Below, piece by piece: positions 17,010 to 25,672 of a DNA stretch of 64,000 bases. The first letter of the stretch is position 1; each line of letters opens with the position of its first letter. Made by a program: the position numbers and the translations under genes. The stretch is from Nonomuraea muscovyensis. GTDB taxonomy: Bacteria; Actinomycetota; Actinomycetes; Streptosporangiales; Streptosporangiaceae. Location: contig NZ_JACHJB010000002.1 of the NCBI RefSeq assembly GCF_014207745.1, positions 558,001 to 622,000 of the forward strand, given 5' to 3'. A model generated the notes under the pieces. It was not told the origin of the DNA. It saw only the letters and a list, made by a program, of their open reading frames with translations, and searched no databases.

Positions 17010-18823
17010 CACCGTCCGGCCGCACCGGAGCGGGAGGCCCGGCGGGCGCGGCCAGGGTGGCGATCCGGCTGTGCTTCGAGGCGTCGCCCCGGCTGCTGGT
17101 CCTCGTCCTGCTCCTGTCCACGGCCGTGTCCACGCTGCCGGCGGCGCTCCTGCTGATCGTGCGCGAGATCGTCGAGGCGTTCTCGCGCGCGCAGGACGGC
17201 CGCGCGACCACGTGGATCCTCGTGCTGGGCGTGCTGACCGCGCTGCGCGTCGCGCTGGGCGCGATGCTGTCCGTGCGCCGCGAGGAGCTGACCGAGCTGG
17301 TCGGCATCACCTCCGAGCAGCGGCTGCTGCGGGTCACCGGGTTCGCGCCGCTGGAGCGCTTCGACGACCCCTCCTGGTACGACGCGGTCGCGCGGGCGCA
17401 CGACGGCGTGACCTGGCGGCCGGCCGCCATCGCCGGCATCCTCATCGAGTTCGGCGGCCAGATCGTCTCGCTGGTCAGCATGGTGGGCGTGCTGGCCATC
17501 CTGGACGTGCGGCTCATCGGCCTGGCCCTGCTCGCGGGGGTGCCGCTGCTGGTGCAGCGGCGGATGGAGGCCAGGGCCATCTACCTGGCCCGCCGGGGCA
17601 CCACCGAGCTGGAGCGCCGCCGCGACTATCTGACCGAGCTGCTCGTCCGCTACGACCTGGCCAAGGACGTGCGCAGCTACGGACTCGCGGCGCCGTTCGT
17701 GGACATGCACGACGCGGTCAGCCGGCGGGCGCTGCGCGCCGTCATCGCGGCGAGCCGCCACAGCGTGGCCCGCGGGCTGGTCGCCGGGGTGCTGAGCGCC
17801 GTGTGCCTGGTTGTGGCGTACTTCCTCGCCGCGGACCAGGCGTCTTCCGGCGCGTTGACGGCGGCCGAGCTGTTCCTCGTCTTCACCGCGTTCAGCACGC
17901 TGATGAGCAGCACGGTGGACCTGTTCACCATCGTGGTCGACATCGAGGAGCACGCCGCGTACCTGACCGACTTCGTCGCGCTGGCCTACGGCGCGCCGCC
18001 GCCCGCCGAGCCGCGCCCCTCCGGCGAGCCGCGCGGCGGGCCGCAGAGCCGGCTCGGGGGCGTGGGCGGGCCGCCGCGGGTGGAGTTCCAGGGCGTCGGC
18101 TACGCCTACACCGGTGGGCCGCCGGTGCTGCGGGAGGCGTCGTTCACGCTGCTGCCGGGCGAGTTCGCCGTGCTCGTGGGGCGGAACGGGGCGGGCAAGT
18201 CCACGCTGGTCAAGCTGCTGCTGGGGCTGCTGGCCCCGGCCCGCGGGCGGATCCTCGTGGACGGCGCCGACCTGGCGGGGCTCGACCCGGCCCGGCTGCG
18301 TGACCTGATCGGCGTCCTCTACCAGGAGTACGGCCGCTACGAGTTCACCGTGGCCGAGTCGGTCCGGCTCGGCCGGGCGGACCGGCCGCTGGACCGCGAC
18401 CGGCTCGACTTCGCGCTGGGGGCCAGCGGGCTGAGCCGGGTGGTCGAGCAGTTGCCGCGCGGCGCCGACAACCCGGTGGGCCGGATGTTCCCGGGGGCCC
18501 GCGAGCTGTCCGGCGGCCAGTGGCAGCGGCTGGCCCTGGCCCGGGTGCTCTATCGCGACGCGCCGGTGTGGGTGCTGGACGAGCCGACGGCGGCGCTGGA
18601 CGTGCAGGCGGAGGCGGCGCTGATCCAGCGGTTGCGCGCGGAGCGCGGCAGGCGGACGGTGCTGCTCATCACCCACCGGCTGGAGACCGCGCAGGCGGCC
18701 GACCGCGTGCTCGTGCTGGACGACGGGGTGCTGGTCGAGCACGGCTCCCACGACGAACTGGTCGCGCGCGGCGGCAGCTACGCCCGGCTGTGCGCCGAGT
18801 ACGCCGCCCGCCAGGGGGCCTAG
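17006..18823 (+). CDS. ABC transporter, fused permease and ATPase (exporter type)
   Basis: About 605 residues. Transmembrane helices lie near residues 25-50, 70-90, 140-165, 170-190, 255-280 and 290-310. A low-complexity Pro/Gly linker follows at 340-360. The ATPase has Walker A GRNGAGKST, signature LSGGQWQRLALA, Walker B VWVLDEPTAALD and the H-loop ITHR. The half-transporter layout is that of peptide and lantibiotic exporters without a C39 peptidase domain. It would work as a homodimer exporting the cluster product. GTG 17006 overlaps the PhyH stop. Its last 4 bases overlap the convergent ureohydrolase gene. Confidence 0.88.
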   Translation: MTPSGRTGAGGPAGAARVAIRLCFEASPRLLVLVLLLSTAVSTLPAALLLIVREIVEAFSRAQDGRATTWILVLGVLTALRVALGAMLSVRREELTELVGITSEQRLLRVTGFAPLERFDDPSWYDAVARAHDGVTWRPAAIAGILIEFGGQIVSLVSMVGVLAILDVRLIGLALLAGVPLLVQRRMEARAIYLARRGTTELERRRDYLTELLVRYDLAKDVRSYGLAAPFVDMHDAVSRRALRAVIAASRHSVARGLVAGVLSAVCLVVAYFLAADQASSGALTAAELFLVFTAFSTLMSSTVDLFTIVVDIEEHAAYLTDFVALAYGAPPPAEPRPSGEPRGGPQSRLGGVGGPPRVEFQGVGYAYTGGPPVLREASFTLLPGEFAVLVGRNGAGKSTLVKLLLGLLAPARGRILVDGADLAGLDPARLRDLIGVLYQEYGRYEFTVAESVRLGRADRPLDRDRLDFALGASGLSRVVEQLPRGADNPVGRMFPGARELSGGQWQRLALARVLYRDAPVWVLDEPTAALDVQAEAALIQRLRAERGRRTVLLITHRLETAQAADRVLVLDDGVLVEHGSHDELVARGGSYARLCAEYAARQGA

Positions 18824-19734
18824 CCGGTGGTCTTGCGCTGGGCCGTGGCCGACAGGAACTCCAGCACGCACCGGTTGGCCACCAGCGCGGTGACGTCGGC
18901 GTGGTCGTAGGGCGGCGCCACCTCCACGACGTCCAGGCCGACGACGTCGGTGTTGCGGACCAGGTCGCGGATGCCGGCCAGCAGTTCCCTGCTGGTCAGC
19001 CCGCCGGGCTCGGGGGTGCCGGTGCCGGGCGCGTAGGAGGGGTCGAGCACGTCGATGTCGATGGAGATGTAGACCTTGCCCGTCACGGTGGAGATGACCT
19101 GCTGGACGATGTCGGTCAGGCCGGTCTCGTCCACGTCCATCATGGTCCAGTGCTCGACGCCGTTCTCGCCGGCCCAGGCGAAGGTCTCGCGGGAGGGGCC
19201 GTAGCCGCGCAGCCCGATCTGGAACACCTGGTTGGTGAGCCCCTCTTCGATGACCCGGCGGACCGCCGTGGCGTGGGTGAGCAGGCGTTCCGGACCGCCG
19301 TCCCAGGTGTCGGCGTGGGCGTCCCAGTGCACGAAGCTCACCGGCCCGTGCTTGTCCGCCACGGCGCGCAGCACCGGCAGCAGCACGGAGTGGTCGCCGC
19401 CGAGCACGACGACGCGGTCGGTGACGGTCATGAGCTCGCGCATCCACTTCTCGGCGGCGTCGAGGTTGCGGTCGTGCTGGCCGGGCGTGACGGGCACGTC
19501 GCCGACGTCGACGATGCGCAGGTGCTCGAAGACCTCGGTCTCCAGCCCGACGTGGTAGAGGTTGCCGGCGATGAGGGCGGAGGCCTCCCGGATGGCGGCG
19601 GGACCGAAGCGCGCGCCGGGCCGCCCGCCCGTACCCGAGTCGATCGGGACGCCCAGCACGACCACGTCGCTCGGACGCCCCTGGAACCGGCCGTCACTTG
19701 ACGGTGGAATGTCATGAAACGTCCGCGTGGGCAC
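18820..19734 (-). CDS. Agmatinase/arginase-family ureohydrolase
   Basis: A 304-residue binuclear manganese ureohydrolase with all metal motifs: GGDHS (His115), DAHAD (Asp138, His140, Asp142) and SIDIDVLDP (Asp226, Asp228). The family hydrolyses guanidino groups to urea: agmatinase, guanidinobutyrase, proclavaminate amidinohydrolase, and the peptide arginases that turn Arg into Orn inside RiPP precursors (OspR type). Sequence alone does not separate these. It is transcribed divergently from the YcaO-TfuA genes, and the putative precursor at 28977 carries nine Arg residues, so action on the peptide is a testable option. Confidence 0.88.
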   Translation of the reverse strand: MPTRTFHDIPPSSDGRFQGRPSDVVVLGVPIDSGTGGRPGARFGPAAIREASALIAGNLYHVGLETEVFEHLRIVDVGDVPVTPGQHDRNLDAAEKWMRELMTVTDRVVVLGGDHSVLLPVLRAVADKHGPVSFVHWDAHADTWDGGPERLLTHATAVRRVIEEGLTNQVFQIGLRGYGPSRETFAWAGENGVEHWTMMDVDETGLTDIVQQVISTVTGKVYISIDIDVLDPSYAPGTGTPEPGGLTSRELLAGIRDLVRNTDVVGLDVVEVAPPYDHADVTALVANRCVLEFLSATAQRKTTG

Positions 19735-19829
19735 TCATATCCCCAATCGCACACTTGTCTCTTTGGTTTTCGGTCGGCAGCATAGATCAAAGATCACCCG
19801 CACAACACCGTCCGGCGGAAAGTGGCCCT
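19735..19829. promoter_or_regulatory. Divergent promoter region, ureohydrolase and YcaO genes
   Basis: A 95-base A/T-richer gap between divergent starts must hold both promoters. It lacks a convincing -35/-10 pair or copy of the palindrome seen at 7189. A CCGTCA-CT-TGACGG inverted repeat lies just inside the ureohydrolase coding start (19689-19702). Confidence 0.4.
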
Positions 19830-21071
19830 ATGGAGGAAAATCCCATCTCCGGTTCTGCTACCGAGGAAATATCCGGCCGCTGGGCCGCCGCACGGGCACA
19901 GCCGATCGGCAAGGCGTACCGCGACGGCACGGACCGCGCGGTGAGCCCCGCCACGACGCTCGCCCGGGTGTCGCCCGCCATGGCCGCCGCCGGCATCACC
20001 CGCGTCGCGAACGTCACCGGCATGGACCGGATCGGCATCCCCGTCTGGTGCGCCGTCCGCCCCGCCTCCCGCAGCCTGACCGTCTCGCAGGGCAAGGGCG
20101 TCACCGGCGACGCGGCCAAGGCGTCGGCCGTCATGGAGGCGCTCGAACTGTGGCACGCCGAGACCCACCACCTGCCCCTCCGCTACGACACCCACCGCGC
20201 GCTCGCGGCCCGCGGCGAGACCGTCCTCGACCCGATGACGCTGGTCCGCTGCCCGTGCAGCGAGTACGCGGCCGACCGCCCCATGCGCTGGGCGCGCGGC
20301 TGGGACCTCATCGGCGGCCGGCCGGCCTGGGTGCCGTACGAGGCCGTGCACTGCGACTGGCGGGTGCCCGTCGCGCCCGGCGACCACGCCGTCCAGAACG
20401 GCTCCAACGGCCTGGCGTCCGGCAACAGCCTCCTGGAGGCGACGGTGCACGCCCTGTGCGAGCTCGTCGAGCGTGACGCCATCGTCGCCGCGCAGGACGC
20501 CGGCGACCTGCTCGCCGCGCCGCGGATGGTGCGGCCCGAGACGATCGCCGACGACTCCTGCCGCGACCTGCTCGGGCGCTTCCGGCACGCCGGGGTCGAC
20601 GTGCTGGTGTGGGACCTCACCTCGCAGATCGGGGTGCCCGTCTTCAACTGCCTGGCCGTGGAGACCGACACGCCCTGGTACCACCCGCTGCCGCAGACGC
20701 AGGGCTCCGGCTGCCACCCCCGCCGCGCCATCGCGCTGTCGCGCGCGCTGACCGAGGCCGCGCAGGCCAGGGCCACCGTGATCGTGGGCTCCCGCGACGA
20801 CATCGGCCGCGACCGGCAGAGCTGGTACTTCGACCCCGAACAGCGGCGCGCCGTCGGCGACGCCGTACGGGACCGGCCGCGGCGCGACTACGGGCAGGCA
20901 CCCGACATCGACCACCGCACGGTCAACGAGGACCTCGACTGGCTGCTCACCCGGCTCACGGCCGCCGGGATCGGCTCGGCCGTGGTCGTCGACCTGACGA
21001 TCGCGGAGCTGGGCGTGCCGGTCGTCAAGGCGGTCGTGCCGGGACTGCGGTGGCGGCCATGGGAGGAGTGA
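19830..21071 (+). CDS. YcaO-domain ATP-dependent cyclodehydratase/thioamidase
   Basis: A 413-residue YcaO protein. The ATP/Mg motifs are present: KASAVMEALELWHAE (Ser99, Glu103, Glu106) and SLLEATVHALCELVERDA (Glu203, Glu211, Glu214, Arg215). YcaO enzymes activate a backbone amide with ATP. Alone or with an E1-like partner they form azolines from Cys/Ser/Thr; with TfuA they form thioamides. The end, GLRWRPWEE, lacks the Pro-rich C-terminus of azoline-forming YcaOs, and a TfuA gene overlaps it, so thioamidation is favoured. No RiPP recognition element or E1/ocin-ThiF protein is visible nearby. The start ATG 19830 has only a weak ribosome site. Confidence 0.85.
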   Translation: MEENPISGSATEEISGRWAAARAQPIGKAYRDGTDRAVSPATTLARVSPAMAAAGITRVANVTGMDRIGIPVWCAVRPASRSLTVSQGKGVTGDAAKASAVMEALELWHAETHHLPLRYDTHRALAARGETVLDPMTLVRCPCSEYAADRPMRWARGWDLIGGRPAWVPYEAVHCDWRVPVAPGDHAVQNGSNGLASGNSLLEATVHALCELVERDAIVAAQDAGDLLAAPRMVRPETIADDSCRDLLGRFRHAGVDVLVWDLTSQIGVPVFNCLAVETDTPWYHPLPQTQGSGCHPRRAIALSRALTEAAQARATVIVGSRDDIGRDRQSWYFDPEQRRAVGDAVRDRPRRDYGQAPDIDHRTVNEDLDWLLTRLTAAGIGSAVVVDLTIAELGVPVVKAVVPGLRWRPWEE

Positions 21072-22915
21072 ACCCGGACGCCCGGCGCCCGCCGGTGGTG
21101 TTCCTCGGGCCCACCCTGCCGGTCGCCGAGGCCGCGCGCATCCTGGCCGCCGACTACCGCCCGCCCGCCGAACTCGGCAGCGTCTATCGCGCCGCCCGCG
21201 AGCGGCCGGCGGCCATCGGCATCGTGGACGGCTACTTCGAGCGCGTCCCGGCCGTCTGGCACAAGGAGATCCTGTACGCGCTCTCGCTCGGCGTCAGGGT
21301 GTACGGGGCGGCGAGCATGGGGGCGCTGCGCGCGGCCGAGCTGGCCGAGTTCGGCATGATCCCGGTGGGCGAGGTGGCCGAGCAGTACCGGCTCGGCGTG
21401 CTGACCGACGACGACGAGGTGGCGGTGCTGCACGCCCCCACCCAGGGCGGCTACCGGCCGCTGTCGGAGCCCATGGTCAACATCAGGGCCACGCTGGCGG
21501 CCGCCGTCCGCGAGGCGGTGATCGGCGAGGAGGTCGCCGCGGCGCTGGCGGCCCGGGCCAAGGGCATGTTCTATCCCGACCGGGAGTGGGGGGCGCTGCT
21601 CGAGCGTGCCGGCGAGGACGACCCCGCGGCGGCGGCCGCGCAGCTCGCCCGGCTGCGCGCGTGGCTGCCGGCGGGCGCGGTGGACCAGAAGCGGCTGGAC
21701 GCCGAGCGGCTGCTGGCCGAGATGGGGCGCTGGATCGAGTCGGGCGGCGGGCCGCCGCCGGTGACGTTCCCGTTCGAGCAGACGGAGAACTGGCAGCAAC
21801 TGGTCGTGGGCGACGCCGCGGCGGCGGCCCCCACCGGTGACGCCCTGCCCGGCACGGGCGGCGGGGGAGTGGTCGACGGGCGGTCCGCGCGAGGCGGCCG
21901 CGGGCGAGAGGAGTCCGGGGCAGTGAACGGTGACGGCAGGCCGGGGATCCGGAACAGGTCCGGGACGAGCGCGCCGCGCCCGCCTGAGGACACGCCTGAG
22001 GACATAGCTGCGGACACGGCTGCGGACACGGCTGACGGCGCGCCCGCAGACACGGATGGAGGCACGGCCGGGTGGCGGGCCCTGCGGGCCGGCGAGGTGC
22101 CCCGGCGGCACGCCGACGACATCGGCGGCGTCCGTGAGCTGGAGCGGGCCCGCCGGCCGGTGCTCGTCGAGGGGGCGCTGGACCGCTGGCCCGCCCTGGA
22201 GCGCTGGAACCCCGGCTATCTCCGCGAGAAGGTCGGCCGGACACGGGTGCCCGTCGAGTTCTACCCCTCCGGCTCCTACTACGGCAGCTGGGTGCAGGCG
22301 CCGCTGCGCATGGACCGCTACCTCGACATCCTCACCTCGCAGGGTGAGGCCGAGCGCTGCTATCTCGCCCAGGTGCCGCTGCTCGACCTGCTGCCGGAGC
22401 TGGCCGAGGACCTGTCGGTGCCCGGCTGCCTGGCCGGGGCGCCGGAGTTGGGGCTGGCGTTGTTCGTCGGCCGGGACACGGTGACCGCCCTGCACTACCA
22501 CAGCAACGAGCAGGCCCTGCTGTGCCAGGTGAGCGGGGCCAAGGACGTGCTGCTGTTCCCGCCCTCGGACCACAGGTACCTGAATCATCATCCGTGGTAT
22601 TCGTACCGGTTCAATTTCAGCCGCATTGATTTCTCCGCCGTGCCGGCCGGGCCGAATTCGCCGTTGCGGCACACCACGCCGTTGCGGGTCACGGTACGGG
22701 CCGGCGAGGCGCTTTACATCCCCCTTTACTGGGGGCACCTGGTGGAGGGGCCGGGCACCACGTCGTCGGTGACGTTCTTCTGGCGGCCCACCGCCGGGCG
22801 GACCTGGTGGCCGCCGGCGATGCGGCTGCGGGCGGCCGCGGGCGGGGCCGTGCGGCGCCGCCTCGTCAGCCCGGTGAGCGAGGCCTTCAGCCGGCGGTTC
22901 GGGCTGGGCGGCTGA
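21059..22915 (+). CDS. TfuA-like protein fused to a JmjC/cupin-8 oxygenase domain
   Basis: A 618-residue two-domain protein. Residues ~10-235 are TfuA: IGIVDGYFERVPAVWHKEIL, VYGAASMGALRAAEL, LTDDDEVAVLHAP and MVNIRATLAAAV are the family blocks. A disordered Gly/Asp/Ala/Pro linker spans ~250-335. Residues ~340-600 form a JmjC-like fold with LHYHSNEQALLCQVSG and a distal His in YIPLYWGHLVEG. TfuA supplies sulfide to a YcaO for thioamide formation; JmjC enzymes hydroxylate residues. I know of no characterised TfuA with this fusion. Bases 22575-22740 are richer in A/T than the rest. It overlaps the YcaO gene by 13 bases and runs 29 bases into the convergent gene. Confidence 0.82.
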   Translation: MGGVNPDARRPPVVFLGPTLPVAEAARILAADYRPPAELGSVYRAARERPAAIGIVDGYFERVPAVWHKEILYALSLGVRVYGAASMGALRAAELAEFGMIPVGEVAEQYRLGVLTDDDEVAVLHAPTQGGYRPLSEPMVNIRATLAAAVREAVIGEEVAAALAARAKGMFYPDREWGALLERAGEDDPAAAAAQLARLRAWLPAGAVDQKRLDAERLLAEMGRWIESGGGPPPVTFPFEQTENWQQLVVGDAAAAAPTGDALPGTGGGGVVDGRSARGGRGREESGAVNGDGRPGIRNRSGTSAPRPPEDTPEDIAADTAADTADGAPADTDGGTAGWRALRAGEVPRRHADDIGGVRELERARRPVLVEGALDRWPALERWNPGYLREKVGRTRVPVEFYPSGSYYGSWVQAPLRMDRYLDILTSQGEAERCYLAQVPLLDLLPELAEDLSVPGCLAGAPELGLALFVGRDTVTALHYHSNEQALLCQVSGAKDVLLFPPSDHRYLNHHPWYSYRFNFSRIDFSAVPAGPNSPLRHTTPLRVTVRAGEALYIPLYWGHLVEGPGTTSSVTFFWRPTAGRTWWPPAMRLRAAAGGAVRRRLVSPVSEAFSRRFGLGG

Positions 22916-24236
22916 CCTCGCCGGCTCCGGCCAGCCACTCCTCAAGGACCGCCAGCCTCGCCGCCACCACCGCTTCCACCGGCCCGGGGGCGCCGTCCAG
23001 CACGCCCAGGGCGCGGCACAGCGGGTGATCCGCCACCGCGGCGGCTGTGGGGCTCGCCGTGGGGATGCTGGTCGTGGGGAGCGCGTGGCGGGCGGCGTGG
23101 GGGACGAGCGCGACCAGCAGCCCGCTGCGCCGCAGGTGCGGTGCGGGCAGGCGCGGGTCGTACCGGGAGCCGGCCGGCAGCCGCAGGGCCCACGCGGTGA
23201 AGGCCGGGTCGAGGAACGGCGACCTGCGCGGCACGGCCGCGGCGGCGGCCACGGCGGCCGGGAGCGGCCCGGCGAAGCGGGCCGTGCGCGCCAGCACGTA
23301 CGCGCGGACCGGGTCCCGGTACCCCGCCAGGCACTCCACCAGCCGCCGGATCCAGTCCGCCGTCCACGACTCCACGTGCGCCAGGCGTTGCGGTGGCAGC
23401 ACGCGCGGCGTGTCTCCCAGGGCCGCGGCGAACGGCGCGAGGGCCACCTGCATGCCGGCCCGGAGCCGCCGGGCCCGCGCGCCCCGCCCCAGCACGGACG
23501 TCGCGTCCGCGAGCACGGCCGCGGCGCCCTCGGTCCGCCACCGGTCCGCGAGCTGCCTGCCGGCGGACCGCGGACCGCGCAGGCGGGACGGCGCGGGCAG
23601 CGGTCCGGCCTGGAGGACCTCGTCGCAGCCCTCGGCGGTGAGCAGCAGCGTCGCCCCCAGCCGCGCCGCCCTGGCCTCGGCCGCCCGCACCAGCGGTGTA
23701 CCCGCCAGGTCGGGCGCCACCGGATTCCAGGCGCCGCCGGCACCTCCGGGCAGGCGGGTGGTCTCGGCGAGCAGGAAGCGGTGACGTTCGCCGAGGGCCG
23801 CGATGACCTGCTGGGTGGCCACGGCGACGCTCGCGCCGGTGGGGCCGGGGTGGTCGGCGGCGACGACGGTCACCTCGGCACCGAGCGCGCGGCCCGCTGC
23901 GGTCGCCGCCGCCAGCAGCGCCGACGCGCCCACACTCCCGTCGTGCAGGACGGCCACCGTCCGGTGCGCCCCGATGGCCCGGCCCACGGCGTCCTGGAGC
24001 CGTTCGCCCAGATCACGCGGATCGGCCACGCCGGGGTCGCGCGGGGTGTCCGCCCCGAAGCCGCCGGGCGGTCCGGCCGCCGTGCCGTCCGCCCAGGGCG
24101 AGGCCGGGTACACCCCGAGTGCCAGCGACGGCCGCGACAGGTACAGCGCGACCGCGTCCACGTCGATCCCCCGCGCGAGCCCACCGGACCCCTCACCTCG
24201 GGCCGGCCGGCGCCCGGTCACGCTGTCGCCCCTCAC
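22887..24236 (-). CDS. Degenerate asparagine-synthetase-like protein (PP-loop lost)
   Basis: About 449 residues, last gene of the minus-strand operon. Overall fold resembles the synthetase half of asparagine synthetase, with LLLTAEGCDEVLQAG (compare SGxGADE) and RRSPFLDPAFTAWALRLP near the C-terminus. The ATP pyrophosphatase motif SGGxDSS is replaced by H-D-G-S-V-G-A-S (98-105), so ATP activation is unlikely. There is no N-terminal glutaminase Cys domain. The GTG at 24236 overlaps the stop of the preceding gene. A structural or substrate-binding partner of the two intact paralogues is my best reading. The C-terminus runs 29 bases into the TfuA-JmjC gene on the other strand. Confidence 0.75.
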   Translation of the reverse strand: MRGDSVTGRRPARGEGSGGLARGIDVDAVALYLSRPSLALGVYPASPWADGTAAGPPGGFGADTPRDPGVADPRDLGERLQDAVGRAIGAHRTVAVLHDGSVGASALLAAATAAGRALGAEVTVVAADHPGPTGASVAVATQQVIAALGERHRFLLAETTRLPGGAGGAWNPVAPDLAGTPLVRAAEARAARLGATLLLTAEGCDEVLQAGPLPAPSRLRGPRSAGRQLADRWRTEGAAAVLADATSVLGRGARARRLRAGMQVALAPFAAALGDTPRVLPPQRLAHVESWTADWIRRLVECLAGYRDPVRAYVLARTARFAGPLPAAVAAAAAVPRRSPFLDPAFTAWALRLPAGSRYDPRLPAPHLRRSGLLVALVPHAARHALPTTSIPTASPTAAAVADHPLCRALGVLDGAPGPVEAVVAARLAVLEEWLAGAGEVSRPARTAG

Positions 24237-25672
24237 GCCGTCGCCCCCCGTTCCTCGGCTCCGCGCAGCCACAGCTCCACCGCGCTGGCCGTCGCCACCT
24301 CGAACGTGTCCCGGCACCGCGAGCGCCAGTCCGGCCGCAGCAGCCCCCGCTCGACGGCCAGGACCGGCTCCACCCGCGCCAGCCGCCAGTAGCGGGCGTA
24401 CGACTGCGACCCGCGCTGCCGGTACGGTGGCAGCACCGCCCCGACGCCGTCCGGCAGCAGGTCGGCGACGAGCCGTTTCCTGCGCAGGTACTCGTTGTCG
24501 TACGCCCCCGAGTACCGGACCGTCAGCGGCAGATGGAAGGCGTACTCGGCGAAGACCGGGTCGTAGAACGGCGCCACCTCGGGCAGCTCCGTGGCCGGCA
24601 CCACGACGTCGTACGGGAACGTGCGGTGGATCATCAGCGCCTCCGCCCACGACGCCCCGGCCTCGGCGGCGACCCGGGCCGCCTCGGCCCGGTAGTCGTC
24701 CTCCCACTCGCACGCCCGCTCGTGGACGCCGTCGGCCAGCAGGGCCGAGCCGTGCTCCCGCAACCGGCGCGGCCAGGCGGTCGACCAGTAGAGCCCGGAG
24801 GAGGCCCGGCGGTCGAGCCGGCCGGCCAGCGCCGCCAGCAGCTCACGCGCGGGCGGTCCGCCGCCCGCGGAGGCGTCGCGCAGGTAGGCGGCCAGGTCGC
24901 CGAAGGAGCCCGAGCCGAGCAGCCGCGCGGCCAGGTAGCCGGGCGCCTCCAGCAGTTGGTCGGCGCCGCTGCCGTGCAGCAGGATCTGCGCGCCCGCCCC
25001 GGCGGCCAGCTCGGCCATCCCGCGGTGCAAGCGGGGGAAGCCGTCGAAGCGGGGGCCGTGCGTGCACCAGTCCGGTTCCGGCCAGCGCCGGGGGGCGGCG
25101 GCCACGCGCAGGTGGGGGATGCTCAGGCCGAGGAACTCCAGCAGCCGGTCCACCACCACCTTCGGGCGGCGGCCCCGGTCGTCGGGGATGTCCATGGTGA
25201 CGGCGAGCAGCCGCCGGCCGGTTCGGCGGCAGACCCGGGCGGTGACGGCGAGCAGGGCGGCGGAGTCGAGACCGCCGGAGGTGGCGACAGCGACGTGTTC
25301 CCGGTCGCCGATCGCCCGCTCGACCGCGGCTTCGAGCCGCTCGCGCAGCTCGGCCGGGCGGGCGTGCCCGCGCGGCCGGGGCGGGGCGTGCCTGACGCGT
25401 TCGAGCCCGGCCCACGGCGCGGCGGGGAACAGGTCGGTGCTCAGCCCCGGCCAGGTGAACCAGGTGCCCAGCGCGGCCAGGGAGTACGTGCCGCCGGTGG
25501 AGGGCGGGGTCGCCGCACGACCGGAGCCCGTCTCCTGGTAGGCGGGCCTGGTGACGAACGGCGCGAGCCGGTCCGGCGCGGCGGTGTAGCGGAAGGACGG
25601 GGCGGGCCCGTGGGCGGGAGCGGGCCCCGCGGTCGCGTGCTGCGGGGTGGTCGTGCGCTGCGGGGTGGTCAT
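24233..25672 (-). CDS. Asparagine synthetase B-like amide synthetase (no glutaminase domain)
   Basis: A 479-residue protein whose C-terminal two thirds are a synthetase domain with an intact PP-loop T-S-G-G-L-D-S (131-137), LLHGSGADQLLEAP, and VAPFYDPVFAEYAFHLPLTVR. The N-terminal ~100 residues are low-complexity then unrelated to a class II glutaminase, and no N-terminal Cys is present. Such stand-alone synthetases include beta-lactam synthetases and lasso cyclases, which adenylate a carboxylate and close an intramolecular amide. Its ATG overlaps the peptidase stop (ATGA). It may form a complex with the copies at 22887 and 27557. Confidence 0.82.
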   Translation of the reverse strand: MTTPQRTTTPQHATAGPAPAHGPAPSFRYTAAPDRLAPFVTRPAYQETGSGRAATPPSTGGTYSLAALGTWFTWPGLSTDLFPAAPWAGLERVRHAPPRPRGHARPAELRERLEAAVERAIGDREHVAVATSGGLDSAALLAVTARVCRRTGRRLLAVTMDIPDDRGRRPKVVVDRLLEFLGLSIPHLRVAAAPRRWPEPDWCTHGPRFDGFPRLHRGMAELAAGAGAQILLHGSGADQLLEAPGYLAARLLGSGSFGDLAAYLRDASAGGGPPARELLAALAGRLDRRASSGLYWSTAWPRRLREHGSALLADGVHERACEWEDDYRAEAARVAAEAGASWAEALMIHRTFPYDVVVPATELPEVAPFYDPVFAEYAFHLPLTVRYSGAYDNEYLRRKRLVADLLPDGVGAVLPPYRQRGSQSYARYWRLARVEPVLAVERGLLRPDWRSRCRDTFEVATASAVELWLRGAEERGATA

